The notes below the pieces were generated by a model. It was not told where the DNA came from and ran no database searches. It saw only the letters and a list, made by a program, of their open reading frames with translations. From assembly GCA_017613995.1 (NCBI GenBank), contig JAGACT010000074.1:1-18098 (forward strand): a stretch of DNA of 18,098 bases, given 5' to 3'. Source of the stretch: Eubacteriaceae bacterium (GTDB taxonomy: Bacteria; Bacillota; Clostridia; Eubacteriales; Anaerofustaceae). Position numbers and translations under genes: made by a program. Shown here one piece after another: positions 1-7,591 of the stretch (the first letter of the stretch is position 1; the number at the start of each line of letters is the position of its first letter).

Positions 1-703
1 AGTCTTTTGCTTTCCCGGGGAACCACTCCTCCATAGCAAAGGAGCGCCCGATGCCCGGCGGGGTGTCCGTGGCGATCATCGCGGCCTCAATGGCTATGGT
101 GCCGGAGCCGCAGAATGGATCCGCCAGGTCTATGCCGCCCCTCCAGCCCGAGAGCATCACGATGGAAGCGGCCAGGGTCTCTATCAGGGGGGCCTTCCCC
201 CTGTTCAGGCGGTATCCCCTGCGGTTGAGGCCGTCTCCGCTGGTGTTGAGAAATATGTTCACCGCATCGTTTCTGATCTGCACGTAGATGGGGTAGTTGG
301 CCCCGGTCTCCGGCAGCACGCTTACGCGGTGGGCCTTCATGAGCTTTTCCGCCGCGGCTTTCTTTATGATCCTCTGGCAGTCGCTCTTCGAGAAGAGCTT
401 CGAGCCCACCGAGGTTATCTTCTCCACGTTGAAGCGGCCCTCGGGAGGGATGAACTTCTCCCAGGGAAGGCAGTATGTGGCGTCGAAGAGCTCGTCGAAG
501 CTGCGGGCGGTAAATTCTCCCACCCCCATCAGCAGGCGGTTGGCGCTGCGAAGAGATATGTTGAGTTTCAGCGCGTCTTCGGCCTCCCCCCGGGTCTGCA
601 GAAGCCCGTCCCGGGACGAGACGATGGGGTATCCCAGATTCGTCAGCTCCCTTCTGAGGACGCTCTCGGTGCCGAAGGCGCATGTGGCGAAAAGATCCCT
701 CAT
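1..703 (-). CDS. THUMP-domain class I SAM-dependent rRNA (guanine-N2) methyltransferase, RlmL N-half/YpsC type (3' end outside window)
   Basis: Likely methylates a guanine N2 in rRNA using S-adenosylmethionine, as the N-terminal module of E. coli RlmL does on 23S rRNA. The first 234 codons are present; the rest runs off the left edge. Visible parts are a ferredoxin-like N-terminus, a THUMP region at about residues 60-155 with the family signature LNRRGYR (159-165), the linker APLIETLAA (171-179), and the SAM-binding motif DPFCGSGTIAIEAA (195-208). A GRSFAMEEW segment (219-227), typical of this family, follows. The ATG at 703 overlaps the uvrB stop as ATGA, so the two are translationally coupled and this gene is last in the lspA-uvrB run seen here. 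The target nucleotide cannot be read from sequence. YpsC-type enzymes are the usual Bacillota members, so I leave the symbol empty. Confidence 0.88.
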   Translation of the reverse strand, partial: MRDLFATCAFGTESVLRRELTNLGYPIVSSRDGLLQTRGEAEDALKLNISLRSANRLLMGVGEFTARSFDELFDATYCLPWEKFIPPEGRFNVEKITSVGSKLFSKSDCQRIIKKAAAEKLMKAHRVSVLPETGANYPIYVQIRNDAVNIFLNTSGDGLNRRGYRLNRGKAPLIETLAASIVMLSGWRGGIDLADPFCGSGTIAIEAAMIATDTPPGIGRSFAMEEWFPGKAKD

Positions 704-2682
704 TTCCCCTCCGTCTGATCTTTCAGATTCTTTATGCGGTCCCGGAGGACCATGGCCCTCTCGAAATCGAGCTTCGCGGCGGCTTCCTTCATGTCCTTCT
801 CCAGCTGGGCTATCATATCCTCAAGCCCCTTCGCGGGAGCGGAGCGGGGCAGCTTCTTCTCCGAACGGGGTTTGCTCTCCTCCTCGGGGGAGAGGGCCTC
901 GATAAGGCTCTGATGTATTTCCCGGGTAATTCCCCGGGGCACTATGCCGTGCTCCTCGTTGTAGGCTTCCTGGATGGCGCGGCGCCTTTCGGTCTCGTCG
1001 ATGGCGGTCTTCATGGAGGGGGTGATGGTATCCGCGTACATGATGACCTGGCCTTCCGCATGCCGGGCGGCCCTTCCTATGGTCTGAATCAGGGAAGTGG
1101 TGCTCCTCAGAAAGCCCTCCTTGTCCGCGTCCAGGATGGCGACTGTACTGACTTCCGGCAGGTCCAGGCCCTCCCTGAGCAGGTTTATTCCTATGAGCAC
1201 GTCGAACACGCCGCTTCTCAGGTCCTTGATCAGCTCGCTTCGCTCCAGGGTGTCTATGTCGGAATGCATGTATTTCGCGGCGATGCCCGCCTTCGAAACG
1301 TACTGGGTCAGATCCTCCGCCATCCTCTTGGTGAGGGTGGTGACCAGCACCCTGTTTCCCTTCGCGCTCTGATCCCTGAGCACTCCCAGCAGGTGTTCTA
1401 TCTGCCCCTTAGTGGGCACCACGGTGACCTTCGGGTCGATCAGGCCGGTGGGCCTGACGATGAGCTGGGCGGTGTTGGAGCTGCGGGAGGTCTCGTATTC
1501 CCCCGGGGTTGCGGACACGTAGATGACCTGGTTGATGTGTTCGTCGAATTCCTCGAAGTTCAGGGGGCGGTTGTCGAAGGCGGAGGGCAGGCGGAAGCCG
1601 TAGTCCACCAGGTTCTCCTTGCGGGAATGATCCCCTCCCCACATGCCCCTTACCTGGGGCAGGGTGACGTGGGACTCGTCCACGAACATCAGATAGTCGT
1701 CCGGGAAGTAGTCCAGAAGGGTATAGGGCGGCTCCCCGGCCTTCGTGTGGTTGATGTGGCGGGTATAGTTCTCTATGCCCTTGCAGTAGCCCATCTCCCT
1801 GAGCATCTCCATGTCGTAGTTGGTTCGCTGCATGAGCCTCTGGGCCTCCACCAGCATGCCCCTGGAATTGAAGTATTCGAGGCGCTCGTCCAGCTCCTCC
1901 TGTATGGTGTTCAGGGCGCCTGCGAGCTTCTCGGGGCTGGTGACGTAGTGGGACGCGGGATATATGGCCACGTGGTTGCGGCCCCCCAGCACTTTTCCCG
2001 TGACGGGATTGATCTCGCTGATGCGGTCTATCTCGTCCCCGTAGAACTCTATCCTCACGGCATAGTCCGCCGCCGAAGCGGGGAAGACCTCCACCGTGTC
2101 CCCCTTGGCCCGGAAGGTGCCCCGGTGGAAGTCGGTGTCGTTTCGGTCGTACTGTATGTCGGTGAGGTCACGGAGAAGTTCGTCCCGTTCCATCCTGGTG
2201 CCGGGTCTCAGGGAGACCACCATGTTCATGTAGTCCGCGGGGCTGCCCAGGCCGTAGATGCAGCTGACGGAAGCCACCACGATCACGTCCCTCCTCTCCA
2301 GCAGGGAGCTGGTGGCGGAATGCCTGAGCTTGTCTATGTCGTCGTTTATGTCCGAGTCCTTTTCGATGTACAGGTCCTGCCCGGGGACGTAGGCCTCGGG
2401 CTGGTAGTAATCGTAATACGACACGAAATATTCCACGGCGTTTTCCGGGAAAAAGGATCTGAACTCGTTGTAAAGCTGGGCCGCCAGGGTCTTGTTGTGG
2501 GCCAGCACCAGGGTGGGACGGTTCGTCTCCTCTATGATGCGGGCCATGGTGTAGGTCTTTCCGCTTCCCGTCACTCCCAGCAGGGTCTGTTCCCTGAGGC
2601 CGTCCTCCACGCCCCCGGAAAGGGAAGCGATGGCCCGGGCCTGGTCCCCGGCGTCGCCGTAGGGTGAATGCAGTCTGAACAT
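700..2682 (-). CDS. uvrB: Excinuclease ABC subunit B (UvrB)
   Basis: DNA damage-verifying helicase of nucleotide excision repair. It is loaded by UvrA and then recruits UvrC. The 660-residue length is normal. Motifs in order: Walker A GVTGSGKT (36-43), the aromatic beta-hairpin YYDYYQPEAYVP (89-100) that inserts between DNA strands, Walker B DESH (335-338), VSATPG (389-394), GINLLREGLDLPE (498-510), the arginine-finger motif QTIGRAARH (533-541), and a C-terminal UVR coiled-coil domain (about 616-655) that contacts UvrC. The start is ATG at 2682, with AGAGGATA a few bases upstream in the lspA-uvrB gap. It lies 15 bp behind lspA and overlaps the downstream methyltransferase start by 4 bp. No uvrA or uvrC is in view. 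No LexA-like operator was recognised upstream, so it is probably transcribed from the lspA promoter. Confidence 0.98.
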   Translation of the reverse strand: MFRLHSPYGDAGDQARAIASLSGGVEDGLREQTLLGVTGSGKTYTMARIIEETNRPTLVLAHNKTLAAQLYNEFRSFFPENAVEYFVSYYDYYQPEAYVPGQDLYIEKDSDINDDIDKLRHSATSSLLERRDVIVVASVSCIYGLGSPADYMNMVVSLRPGTRMERDELLRDLTDIQYDRNDTDFHRGTFRAKGDTVEVFPASAADYAVRIEFYGDEIDRISEINPVTGKVLGGRNHVAIYPASHYVTSPEKLAGALNTIQEELDERLEYFNSRGMLVEAQRLMQRTNYDMEMLREMGYCKGIENYTRHINHTKAGEPPYTLLDYFPDDYLMFVDESHVTLPQVRGMWGGDHSRKENLVDYGFRLPSAFDNRPLNFEEFDEHINQVIYVSATPGEYETSRSSNTAQLIVRPTGLIDPKVTVVPTKGQIEHLLGVLRDQSAKGNRVLVTTLTKRMAEDLTQYVSKAGIAAKYMHSDIDTLERSELIKDLRSGVFDVLIGINLLREGLDLPEVSTVAILDADKEGFLRSTTSLIQTIGRAARHAEGQVIMYADTITPSMKTAIDETERRRAIQEAYNEEHGIVPRGITREIHQSLIEALSPEEESKPRSEKKLPRSAPAKGLEDMIAQLEKDMKEAAAKLDFERAMVLRDRIKNLKDQTEGK

Positions 2683-2697
2683 ATGAAATATCCTCTG

Positions 2698-3159
2698 TTA
2701 AAGTTTGATCTCTTTATCGAAAAGAAGGCAGCAGCAGAAGATGGCCCCTCCCACTGTGATGAAGATGTCAGCCACGTTGAACACGGCGAAATTGATGAGT
2801 ATGAAGTCCACGAAATCCACCACGTAGCCGTATGCGAAGCGGTCGTACAGGTTTCCCAGGGCTCCCCCAAGGATCATGGCCAGGGACATGATGTAGATCC
2901 TTTTGCCGGGATTCTTTTTCTTCTGGGAGGCCATGAAGAACACCAGGACGACGCACACCACGGCGGTGAACACGGCCAGGGCCCTGGTGGAGTTCGAGAA
3001 CATGGAAAAGGCCGCCCCGGTGTTGCGGACGTAGGTGAGCTGCAGCACGCCCTTTATGATGGGTATGCTGGCTTCCCCCGCCAGGTATTTTATACAGATC
3101 AGCTTGGTTATCCGGTCCAGGATGAGTGCGCACAGCACGGTGAATATTATGCCCGTCAT
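2698..3159 (-). CDS. lspA: Lipoprotein signal peptidase (signal peptidase II)
   Basis: Integral-membrane aspartyl protease that cuts signal peptides from diacylglyceryl-modified prolipoproteins. It has 153 residues, normal for the family, with four hydrophobic segments at about 2-20, 61-77, 88-105 and 127-146. Family motifs are VRNTGAAFS (44-52), GGALGNLYDR (98-107), GYVVDF (111-116) and FNVADIFITVG (127-137). The conserved aspartates D115 and D131 are the likely catalytic pair. The start is ATG at 3159 behind AAAGGAA. It is the first gene of a minus-strand run with uvrB and the rRNA methyltransferase. In many Clostridia lspA sits between ylmH/divIVA and the RluD-type synthase; here those plus-strand genes adjoin without it, suggesting relocation. 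Transcription is predicted from the extended -10 at 3184-3192. Confidence 0.96.
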   Translation of the reverse strand: MTGIIFTVLCALILDRITKLICIKYLAGEASIPIIKGVLQLTYVRNTGAAFSMFSNSTRALAVFTAVVCVVLVFFMASQKKKNPGKRIYIMSLAMILGGALGNLYDRFAYGYVVDFVDFILINFAVFNVADIFITVGGAIFCCCLLFDKEIKL

Positions 3160-3183
3160 AATCTGAGTGTTCCTTTCCGCAGT

Positions 3184-3192
3184 ATTATATCA
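3184..3192 (-). promoter_or_regulatory. Extended -10 promoter for lspA-uvrB
   Basis: On the minus strand the sequence reads TGATATAAT, a perfect TATAAT preceded by the TGn extension. It lies 24 bases upstream of the lspA ATG. No good TTGACA-like hexamer sits 16-18 bp further upstream, which fits an extended -10 promoter. Predicted transcription start is near 3177. Confidence 0.65.
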
Positions 3193-3233
3193 TACCATAC
3201 TTGGAGCTTCTTTTTCTTATTTGGCCCCTTTTT

Positions 3234-3262
3234 TTCGCAAGAGGTCCCTTTTGGGGTATAAT
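3234..3262 (+). promoter_or_regulatory. Sigma-A type promoter for the HlyD-like/yggS/sepF run
   Basis: A perfect TATAAT at 3257-3262 lies 17 bp downstream of TTCGCA (3234-3239), a 4 of 6 match to TTGACA. The predicted transcription start near 3269 gives a leader of about 30 bases before the ATG at 3299. It is back to back with the lspA promoter, about 70 bp away. Confidence 0.7.
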
Positions 3263-3298
3263 TCTGTTATGCGGTGAGTGCACACCTCGGAGGGACAT

Positions 3299-4627
3299 AT
3301 GAGCGGGACACAGCACAGAAGCCCGTCACGGCGGTCAAAGGGCCGTCCGGGCAGCGGAATGTGGATAATAATCATCTCGGCAGCGGTGCTGCTGGGACTC
3401 ATCATTGGCATCATACCCCCGAAGACCGCCCTGGTGGAGAGGGAACTTCATCCCTTTACCGAGAACGCCCGGGTGTATCTGTTCCTGGACGAGGAGTTCG
3501 CTATCCTTCCTTCCGGCGCCGGAATGGACCTGCTGGTGGAGGAGGGCACGAAGATCTCCGGCACCACTCTGATCTCGGATACATACACGGTCCCGGCGGA
3601 GGATTACGTTAAGACCAAGGTGGAGATACTGGACTTCCTTCTTTCCGACGAGACCCTCACCCCCGCCAGGCTCTACAAGGAGATACTGGCCACTGACCGT
3701 CAGGCGGCGGAGTACGACGCCCTGATGAACGAAGCCGTCTCTTCCGGGGACACCGTGAAGGCCTCGGAATACGCGTCCCTGCTGGAGGCGGCCGACAGAA
3801 AAGTCTACATCATGAAGAAGGCTCTGCAGTACATTTACATCCAGCGGGAGGAGCTGTGGGCCATGAGGGAGCGCTACCTTTCCATGAGCGGGGAGCTGCC
3901 CCTGAACGCCGAAAGCCTGAACTTTTCGATCCTTGGCTTCGTGGGTTTTTCCATGGACGGGTATGAAAACGTCATGGAAATGGACATGATGGACAACGTG
4001 AACGCCGGCTACCTGGCCATGCTGGATTCCTTCAAGCCCCAGAAGAGCCTGCCGGAAGACAGCTTCTTCATCAGTTCCACCTCCGGCAGCAGGGCGGTGG
4101 CGGTGGTGAAGATACCCTCCGACGTGTTCGTGGCCCAGGAAAAGGAAGCCGCCCTGATGTACAGCGATCTTGCCGACGGATACGACATGGATTCCCAGGG
4201 AGGATACTTCAGCTTCATATTCAGGAGGATGGACCTGTTCATCATGTTCCCCGAGATCTCCTTCGTGACCGCGGAGGGCAACGCCGTTTCGGGAAACCTC
4301 ATAAAGGTCAGCGACGACGGGGAGAACAAGCTTCTCTTCATCGGCCTCACCGGCGAGATCAGGGAACTGAGGAAGGAGCGGATCTTCACAGCGCGGCTCA
4401 TCACGGAGGAGCACAACTGCTACGTGGTGGACGAGAAGAGCATCTACGAGGATGACGGCCGCTACTACGTGAACGTGCCGGGAGGAGCCGGGGGGGTCTA
4501 TCCCGTCAGGGTGAAGATCTACCGCATCATAGACGGGAAGGCGTACCTGAAGGTGGCGGACAACGGGGAGCTCAGCGAGGGCCTGGAAATACTTCTGAAG
4601 GGGAGGAAAAGACGTGATAGCAGATAA
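3299..4627 (+). CDS. Single-pass membrane protein resembling HlyD-family periplasmic adaptor (function unknown)
   Basis: A 442-residue protein with a short basic cytoplasmic N-terminus (RSPSRRSKGR), one membrane segment (about 21-39) and a long extracytoplasmic part. That part begins like the beta-barrel/lipoyl region of membrane-fusion proteins, then has an alpha-helical stretch (about 100-200) and a beta-rich C-terminal half. I place it near the HlyD family on architecture and on neighbourhood: comparable genes precede yggS-sepF-ylmH in Clostridia. No single motif proves it. The ATG at 3299 is chosen because GGAGGG lies 4 bases upstream; an in-frame GTG at 3278 lacks such a site. It has its own promoter and overlaps yggS by 14 bp. 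No ABC transporter or outer-membrane partner is nearby, so an export role is unsupported. A division- or envelope-related role is inferred only from the neighbours. Confidence 0.6.
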   Translation: MSGTQHRSPSRRSKGRPGSGMWIIIISAAVLLGLIIGIIPPKTALVERELHPFTENARVYLFLDEEFAILPSGAGMDLLVEEGTKISGTTLISDTYTVPAEDYVKTKVEILDFLLSDETLTPARLYKEILATDRQAAEYDALMNEAVSSGDTVKASEYASLLEAADRKVYIMKKALQYIYIQREELWAMRERYLSMSGELPLNAESLNFSILGFVGFSMDGYENVMEMDMMDNVNAGYLAMLDSFKPQKSLPEDSFFISSTSGSRAVAVVKIPSDVFVAQEKEAALMYSDLADGYDMDSQGGYFSFIFRRMDLFIMFPEISFVTAEGNAVSGNLIKVSDDGENKLLFIGLTGEIRELRKERIFTARLITEEHNCYVVDEKSIYEDDGRYYVNVPGGAGGVYPVRVKIYRIIDGKAYLKVADNGELSEGLEILLKGRKRRDSR

Positions 4628-5285
4628 CGTGAAAAAGATACTCGAAAACATAGACAGGGCGGCCCCCGCGGGCGGGGAGAAGGTGACCCTGGTGGGTGTA
4701 ACCAAGACCAGGAGCGTGGAGGAGATATGCGAGCTGGTCTCCTGCGGCGTCACGACCCTCGGGGAGAACCGGGTGCAGGAATACCGCGACAAGTGCGGCC
4801 TGGTGGCCGGGGATCCCTCCTGGCACATCATAGGCTCCCTGCAGACCAACAAGCTCAAATACATCATCGGCCAGGTGGCCATGATCCAGTCCGTGGACAG
4901 CGTGCATCTGGCCCGGGCCATCGGCGAGATGAGCGTGAAAAGGGGAGTGACAAGCGACGTACTCATGGAGGTCAACATCTCCGGGGAGGAATCCAAGCAC
5001 GGTTTCAGGGAGAATATGATCCCCGACGCGCTGGAGCAGATGAGCCTTATCGGGGGCATCAGAGTGAAGGGACTGATGATGATGGCGCCCGCCACGGACG
5101 ACCGCAGATACCTGTGTTCCCTTTTTGAAAAAACGAGAAATATTTATGACAATCTTATGGATTGCACCGTAAAATATGATAATATTACTATGTCGGTTCT
5201 GTCGATGGGCATGAGCAGCGATTACATAGAGGCTGTGGAATGCGGCTCCAACATGGTGCGCATCGGCACGGCCCTGTTTATATGA
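4614..5285 (+). CDS. yggS: Pyridoxal phosphate homeostasis protein, YggS/YlmE/PROSC family
   Basis: PLP-binding, alanine-racemase-fold protein without known catalysis that buffers pyridoxal phosphate and affects amino-acid metabolism. It has 223 residues, in the normal range. Visible motifs are the PLP lysine in GVTKTR (K31), LGENRVQE, WHIIGSLQTNK, and the phosphate-binding C-terminus LSMGMSSDYIEAV...VRIGTALF. The usual GHLQ/GxLQ segment has Ser here, a mild variation, and the protein stops right after the IGTALF strand with no extra tail. The start is GTG at 4614 with GGAGG at 4602-4606. It overlaps the end of the upstream gene by 14 bp, implying coupling. It is followed 18 bp later by sepF, the standard Gram-positive arrangement (ylmE-sepF-ylmH). 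Confidence 0.95.
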   Translation: MIADNVKKILENIDRAAPAGGEKVTLVGVTKTRSVEEICELVSCGVTTLGENRVQEYRDKCGLVAGDPSWHIIGSLQTNKLKYIIGQVAMIQSVDSVHLARAIGEMSVKRGVTSDVLMEVNISGEESKHGFRENMIPDALEQMSLIGGIRVKGLMMMAPATDDRRYLCSLFEKTRNIYDNLMDCTVKYDNITMSVLSMGMSSDYIEAVECGSNMVRIGTALFI

Positions 5286-5303
5286 TCAGGAGGTTACTGT
5301 CAG

Positions 5304-5843
5304 ATGAGTGACGGGTTTGTGAAATTTCTTAAAAAGCTCGGATTTGACGTAGAAGTGGAGACCGTGGATGAAAACGGTGTCGTAAGGACCGAAAACGAGC
5401 CCGGCTACGAGATCGAAGACAGGCCCGCCAGAGAGCCGAGAGGAGGCCTGTTCGGCGGCGGCAGGAAAGCCGATCCGGAACCCGAAACGCCCCCCCGCAC
5501 CGGACTTCCGTCGACGGGGGTCCCGGGCAGAGGCGACATCTACGTGGTGGAGGCAGCCCAGAGGGCCGACGCCAAGACCATCTGCGACGAGCTCAGAAAG
5601 GGCATGACAGTGGTGGTCAACGTGGAAGGCCTCGACGAGTCTGAGACCACCAGACTCTTCGACTTCGTCCAGGGCTCCGTTTACGCACTGGACGGACAGA
5701 TCCAGCAGATACAGCAGAACGTTATAGTGGTCGCTCCCCGGGGGATCGAGATCCAGCCTGACAGCGCGGTCAGCGAGGCCAGGAGCACCGAAGACTACTC
5801 ATATATCGAGGATGACGACGAACTGGATTACGGTTACAGATAG
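5304..5843 (+). CDS. sepF: Cell division protein SepF
   Basis: Membrane-binding FtsZ anchor that organises the Z-ring in Gram-positive bacteria. It has 179 residues. The amphipathic N-terminal helix (residues 1-14, MSDGFVKFLKKLGF) should bind membrane. An acidic then Gly/Pro-rich linker (15-77) follows, then the conserved SepF fold (about 78-147) with RKGMTVVVNVEGLDE and RLFDFVQGSVYALDG. The C-terminus is an acidic, tyrosine-rich tail (164-179, EDYSYIEDDDELDYGYR-like), longer than in B. subtilis SepF. AGGAGGT at 5288-5294 supports the ATG at 5304. It is in an operon with yggS upstream. A terminator-like hairpin follows 25 bp after its stop and separates it from ylmH. Confidence 0.96.
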   Translation: MSDGFVKFLKKLGFDVEVETVDENGVVRTENEPGYEIEDRPAREPRGGLFGGGRKADPEPETPPRTGLPSTGVPGRGDIYVVEAAQRADAKTICDELRKGMTVVVNVEGLDESETTRLFDFVQGSVYALDGQIQQIQQNVIVVAPRGIEIQPDSAVSEARSTEDYSYIEDDDELDYGYR

Positions 5844-5868
5844 AGCGTGCATCATACAGTGAAATACC

Positions 5869-5898
5869 GACGGGGATCTTTGGTCTCCGTCATTTTTT
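5869..5898 (+). terminator. Intrinsic terminator-like hairpin between sepF and ylmH
   Basis: GACGGGGATC (5869-5878) pairs with GGTCTCCGTC (5882-5891) as a 10-bp stem containing two G-T pairs and a TTT loop. One A and six Ts (5893-5898) follow. The T-run abuts the ylmH ribosome binding site AGGAG (5899-5903). The form is that of a Rho-independent terminator, although the flanking genes share a direction and are usually co-transcribed. Confidence 0.72.
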
Positions 5899-5908
5899 AG
5901 GAGATGAC

Positions 5909-6658
5909 ATGGCACAGAAGGATTTTCTGTCGGAGCGCCTCGAGGAGTCCGCCAGGATGGCCTCGGAGCGTATGATAAGGATATATACTGACTTTTACGA
6001 GCCCAATCTCCAGCACATCATCGAGCGGGAGATGGGCCGCTATCCGGCCAGCGGATGCGCTTTCTTCGGCGGCCATGACTTCACCGAGAGGAAGATGCTC
6101 TGCGTCCATCCCAGGGGCGAGGCTCCATCGGAGCGGGATTTCCCGATAGACTGCGTGCAGATCCCCCTGCCGAAGAAGAGCGGCGTGTCCCACCGGGACG
6201 TGCTGGGCAGCGTGCTGGCCCTGGGGGTCGAACGGGACCAGACCGGGGAGATCACCGTCAGGGACAACCTGGTGCAGCTTTTCGTCGCCAGGCCCATCGG
6301 GCAGCTCATCGCCGACGAGCTCAGGCAGATAGGCGGCGTCGGGGTCATCCCCCGCATCGCGTCACCGGATGAGGTGAAGGTGTACGAGCCCCGCTTCACC
6401 CCCGTCTCCGTCATAATCCCCTCCATGAGGATAGACGCCCTGATCCATGCCGTGTACCGTCTCTCCCGTAACGAGGCAGCGGCCTTCGTGAAGGGCGAGA
6501 AGGTCTTCATCAATCATGAGGTCATAACCAAGCCCGGCAGGGACGTGAAGGAGGGGGACATCGTCTCCGTCCGTTCCAAGGGACGCTTCGTGGTGGAGAA
6601 GGTGGCGGGCCAGACGAAGAAGGGCAATATCAAGATCGACGTAAAAAAGTTCTCTTAA
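5909..6658 (+). CDS. ylmH: YlmH-family RNA-binding protein with S4 domain
   Basis: YlmH-family proteins combine an N-terminal RRM-like fold with a C-terminal S4 RNA-binding domain. They are linked to division-gene clusters and, in B. subtilis, to stalled-ribosome quality control. It has 249 residues. The N-terminal two thirds carries FFGGHDFTERKMLCVHP and the family block LVQLFVARPIGQLIADEL. The S4 domain covers about 172-240 (MRIDALIHAVYRLSRNEA, then FINHEVITKPGRDVKEGDIV). The ATG at 5909 has AGGAG at 5899-5903, immediately after the hairpin's T-run, so ribosome access and transcription read-through may be linked. The RluD-type gene begins 9 bp after its stop. No divIVA gene follows, unlike many relatives. 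Confidence 0.93.
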   Translation: MAQKDFLSERLEESARMASERMIRIYTDFYEPNLQHIIEREMGRYPASGCAFFGGHDFTERKMLCVHPRGEAPSERDFPIDCVQIPLPKKSGVSHRDVLGSVLALGVERDQTGEITVRDNLVQLFVARPIGQLIADELRQIGGVGVIPRIASPDEVKVYEPRFTPVSVIIPSMRIDALIHAVYRLSRNEAAAFVKGEKVFINHEVITKPGRDVKEGDIVSVRSKGRFVVEKVAGQTKKGNIKIDVKKFS

Positions 6659-6667
6659 GGAGACTTT

Positions 6668-7591
6668 ATGGAAAAGATCATACTTACGGTATCCCGGGAG
6701 GAGGCCGGCATGCGCTCGGACAGGTTCCTTGCGGACCATGCCGGGGGCTTTTCCAGGCAGAGCCTGAAGGAATCCTTCGATTCCGGAATGGTCACCCTGG
6801 CGGGAAGACCCGTCAAGCCTTCCCTGAAGCTCAGGGAGGGTGACGTGATAGAGGCGGTCCTGCCGGATACCGCCGTGCTGGACGCGGTGCCCCAGGACAT
6901 ACCCCTTGACATAGTGTACGAGGACGCCGACATCGCGGTGGTGGACAAGCCCGCGGGCATGGTGGTGCATCCCGCCAACGGCAACTTCGACGGCACAATG
7001 GTGAATGCCCTGATGTATCACCTGGACAGCCTTTCCGCCATCAACGGGGTCATCCGTCCCGGCATAGTCCACAGGATAGACAAGGACACTTCGGGCCTTC
7101 TGGTGGTGGCCAAGAACGACCGCGCCCACGAAGCCCTGGCGGAGCAGTTCAGGGTGCACTCGATAACCAGAAGGTACACAGCTCTTCTCAACGGCATCCT
7201 TTCCGAGAAGAGGGGGACCATAGACGCCCCCATAGGAAGGGATCCCGCGAACAGACTCGCCTTCACGGTGACAGCCCGCAATTCCAAGAGGGCCGTCACC
7301 CATTTCGAGACGGCGGGGCTCTACGAGGGCTTCACCCACGTGTACGTCACTCTGGAGACCGGAAGGACCCACCAGATCAGGGTCCACATGAAGTATATCG
7401 GCCATCCCGTCATCGGCGACCCCCTGTATTCCGGCGGCACCGAACTGGACAGGATGTTTGACGGGCAGCTGCTGCATGCATGCACCCTGGGGTTCATCCA
7501 TCCCTCCACGGGGGAATACGTGGAGTTCGAGAGCCCCATACCCGAACGATTCAATATACTCCTGAAAGGAAGGCAAAACAATGGCAGATAG
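6668..7591 (+). CDS. RluD-family 23S rRNA pseudouridine synthase
   Basis: Isomerises uridine to pseudouridine in large-subunit rRNA. It has 307 residues, normal length. An N-terminal S4 domain (about 14-75, MRSDRFLADH...SRQSLKESFDSGMVTLAGRPV) precedes the RluA-type catalytic domain. Key motifs are VVDKPAGMVVHP (91-102), catalytic HRIDKDTSG (135-143; D138 is the expected nucleophile/base) and GRTHQIRVHMKYIGHPVIGDPLY near the C-terminus. The ATG at 6668 has AAGGAGA at 6657-6663. It overlaps murA by 11 bp (7581-7591) and follows ylmH closely, so the three are probably co-transcribed. Substrate positions (RluD, RluC or YlyB-like) cannot be assigned from sequence, so the symbol is left blank. Confidence 0.93.
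   Translation: MEKIILTVSREEAGMRSDRFLADHAGGFSRQSLKESFDSGMVTLAGRPVKPSLKLREGDVIEAVLPDTAVLDAVPQDIPLDIVYEDADIAVVDKPAGMVVHPANGNFDGTMVNALMYHLDSLSAINGVIRPGIVHRIDKDTSGLLVVAKNDRAHEALAEQFRVHSITRRYTALLNGILSEKRGTIDAPIGRDPANRLAFTVTARNSKRAVTHFETAGLYEGFTHVYVTLETGRTHQIRVHMKYIGHPVIGDPLYSGGTELDRMFDGQLLHACTLGFIHPSTGEYVEFESPIPERFNILLKGRQNNGR

Noticed and set aside
682..2667. Long plus-strand open frame opposite uvrB (661 codons)
   Set aside because: It mirrors uvrB, whose translation has every UvrB motif. The antisense frame is low-complexity (Val/Gly/His-rich), typical of GC-rich shadow frames, and has no family signature.
3335..5095. Minus-strand open frame of 586 codons across the HlyD-like gene and yggS
   Set aside because: It spans two well-supported plus-strand genes with their own ribosome binding sites, and its translation is His/Val/Leu-rich without recognisable domains.
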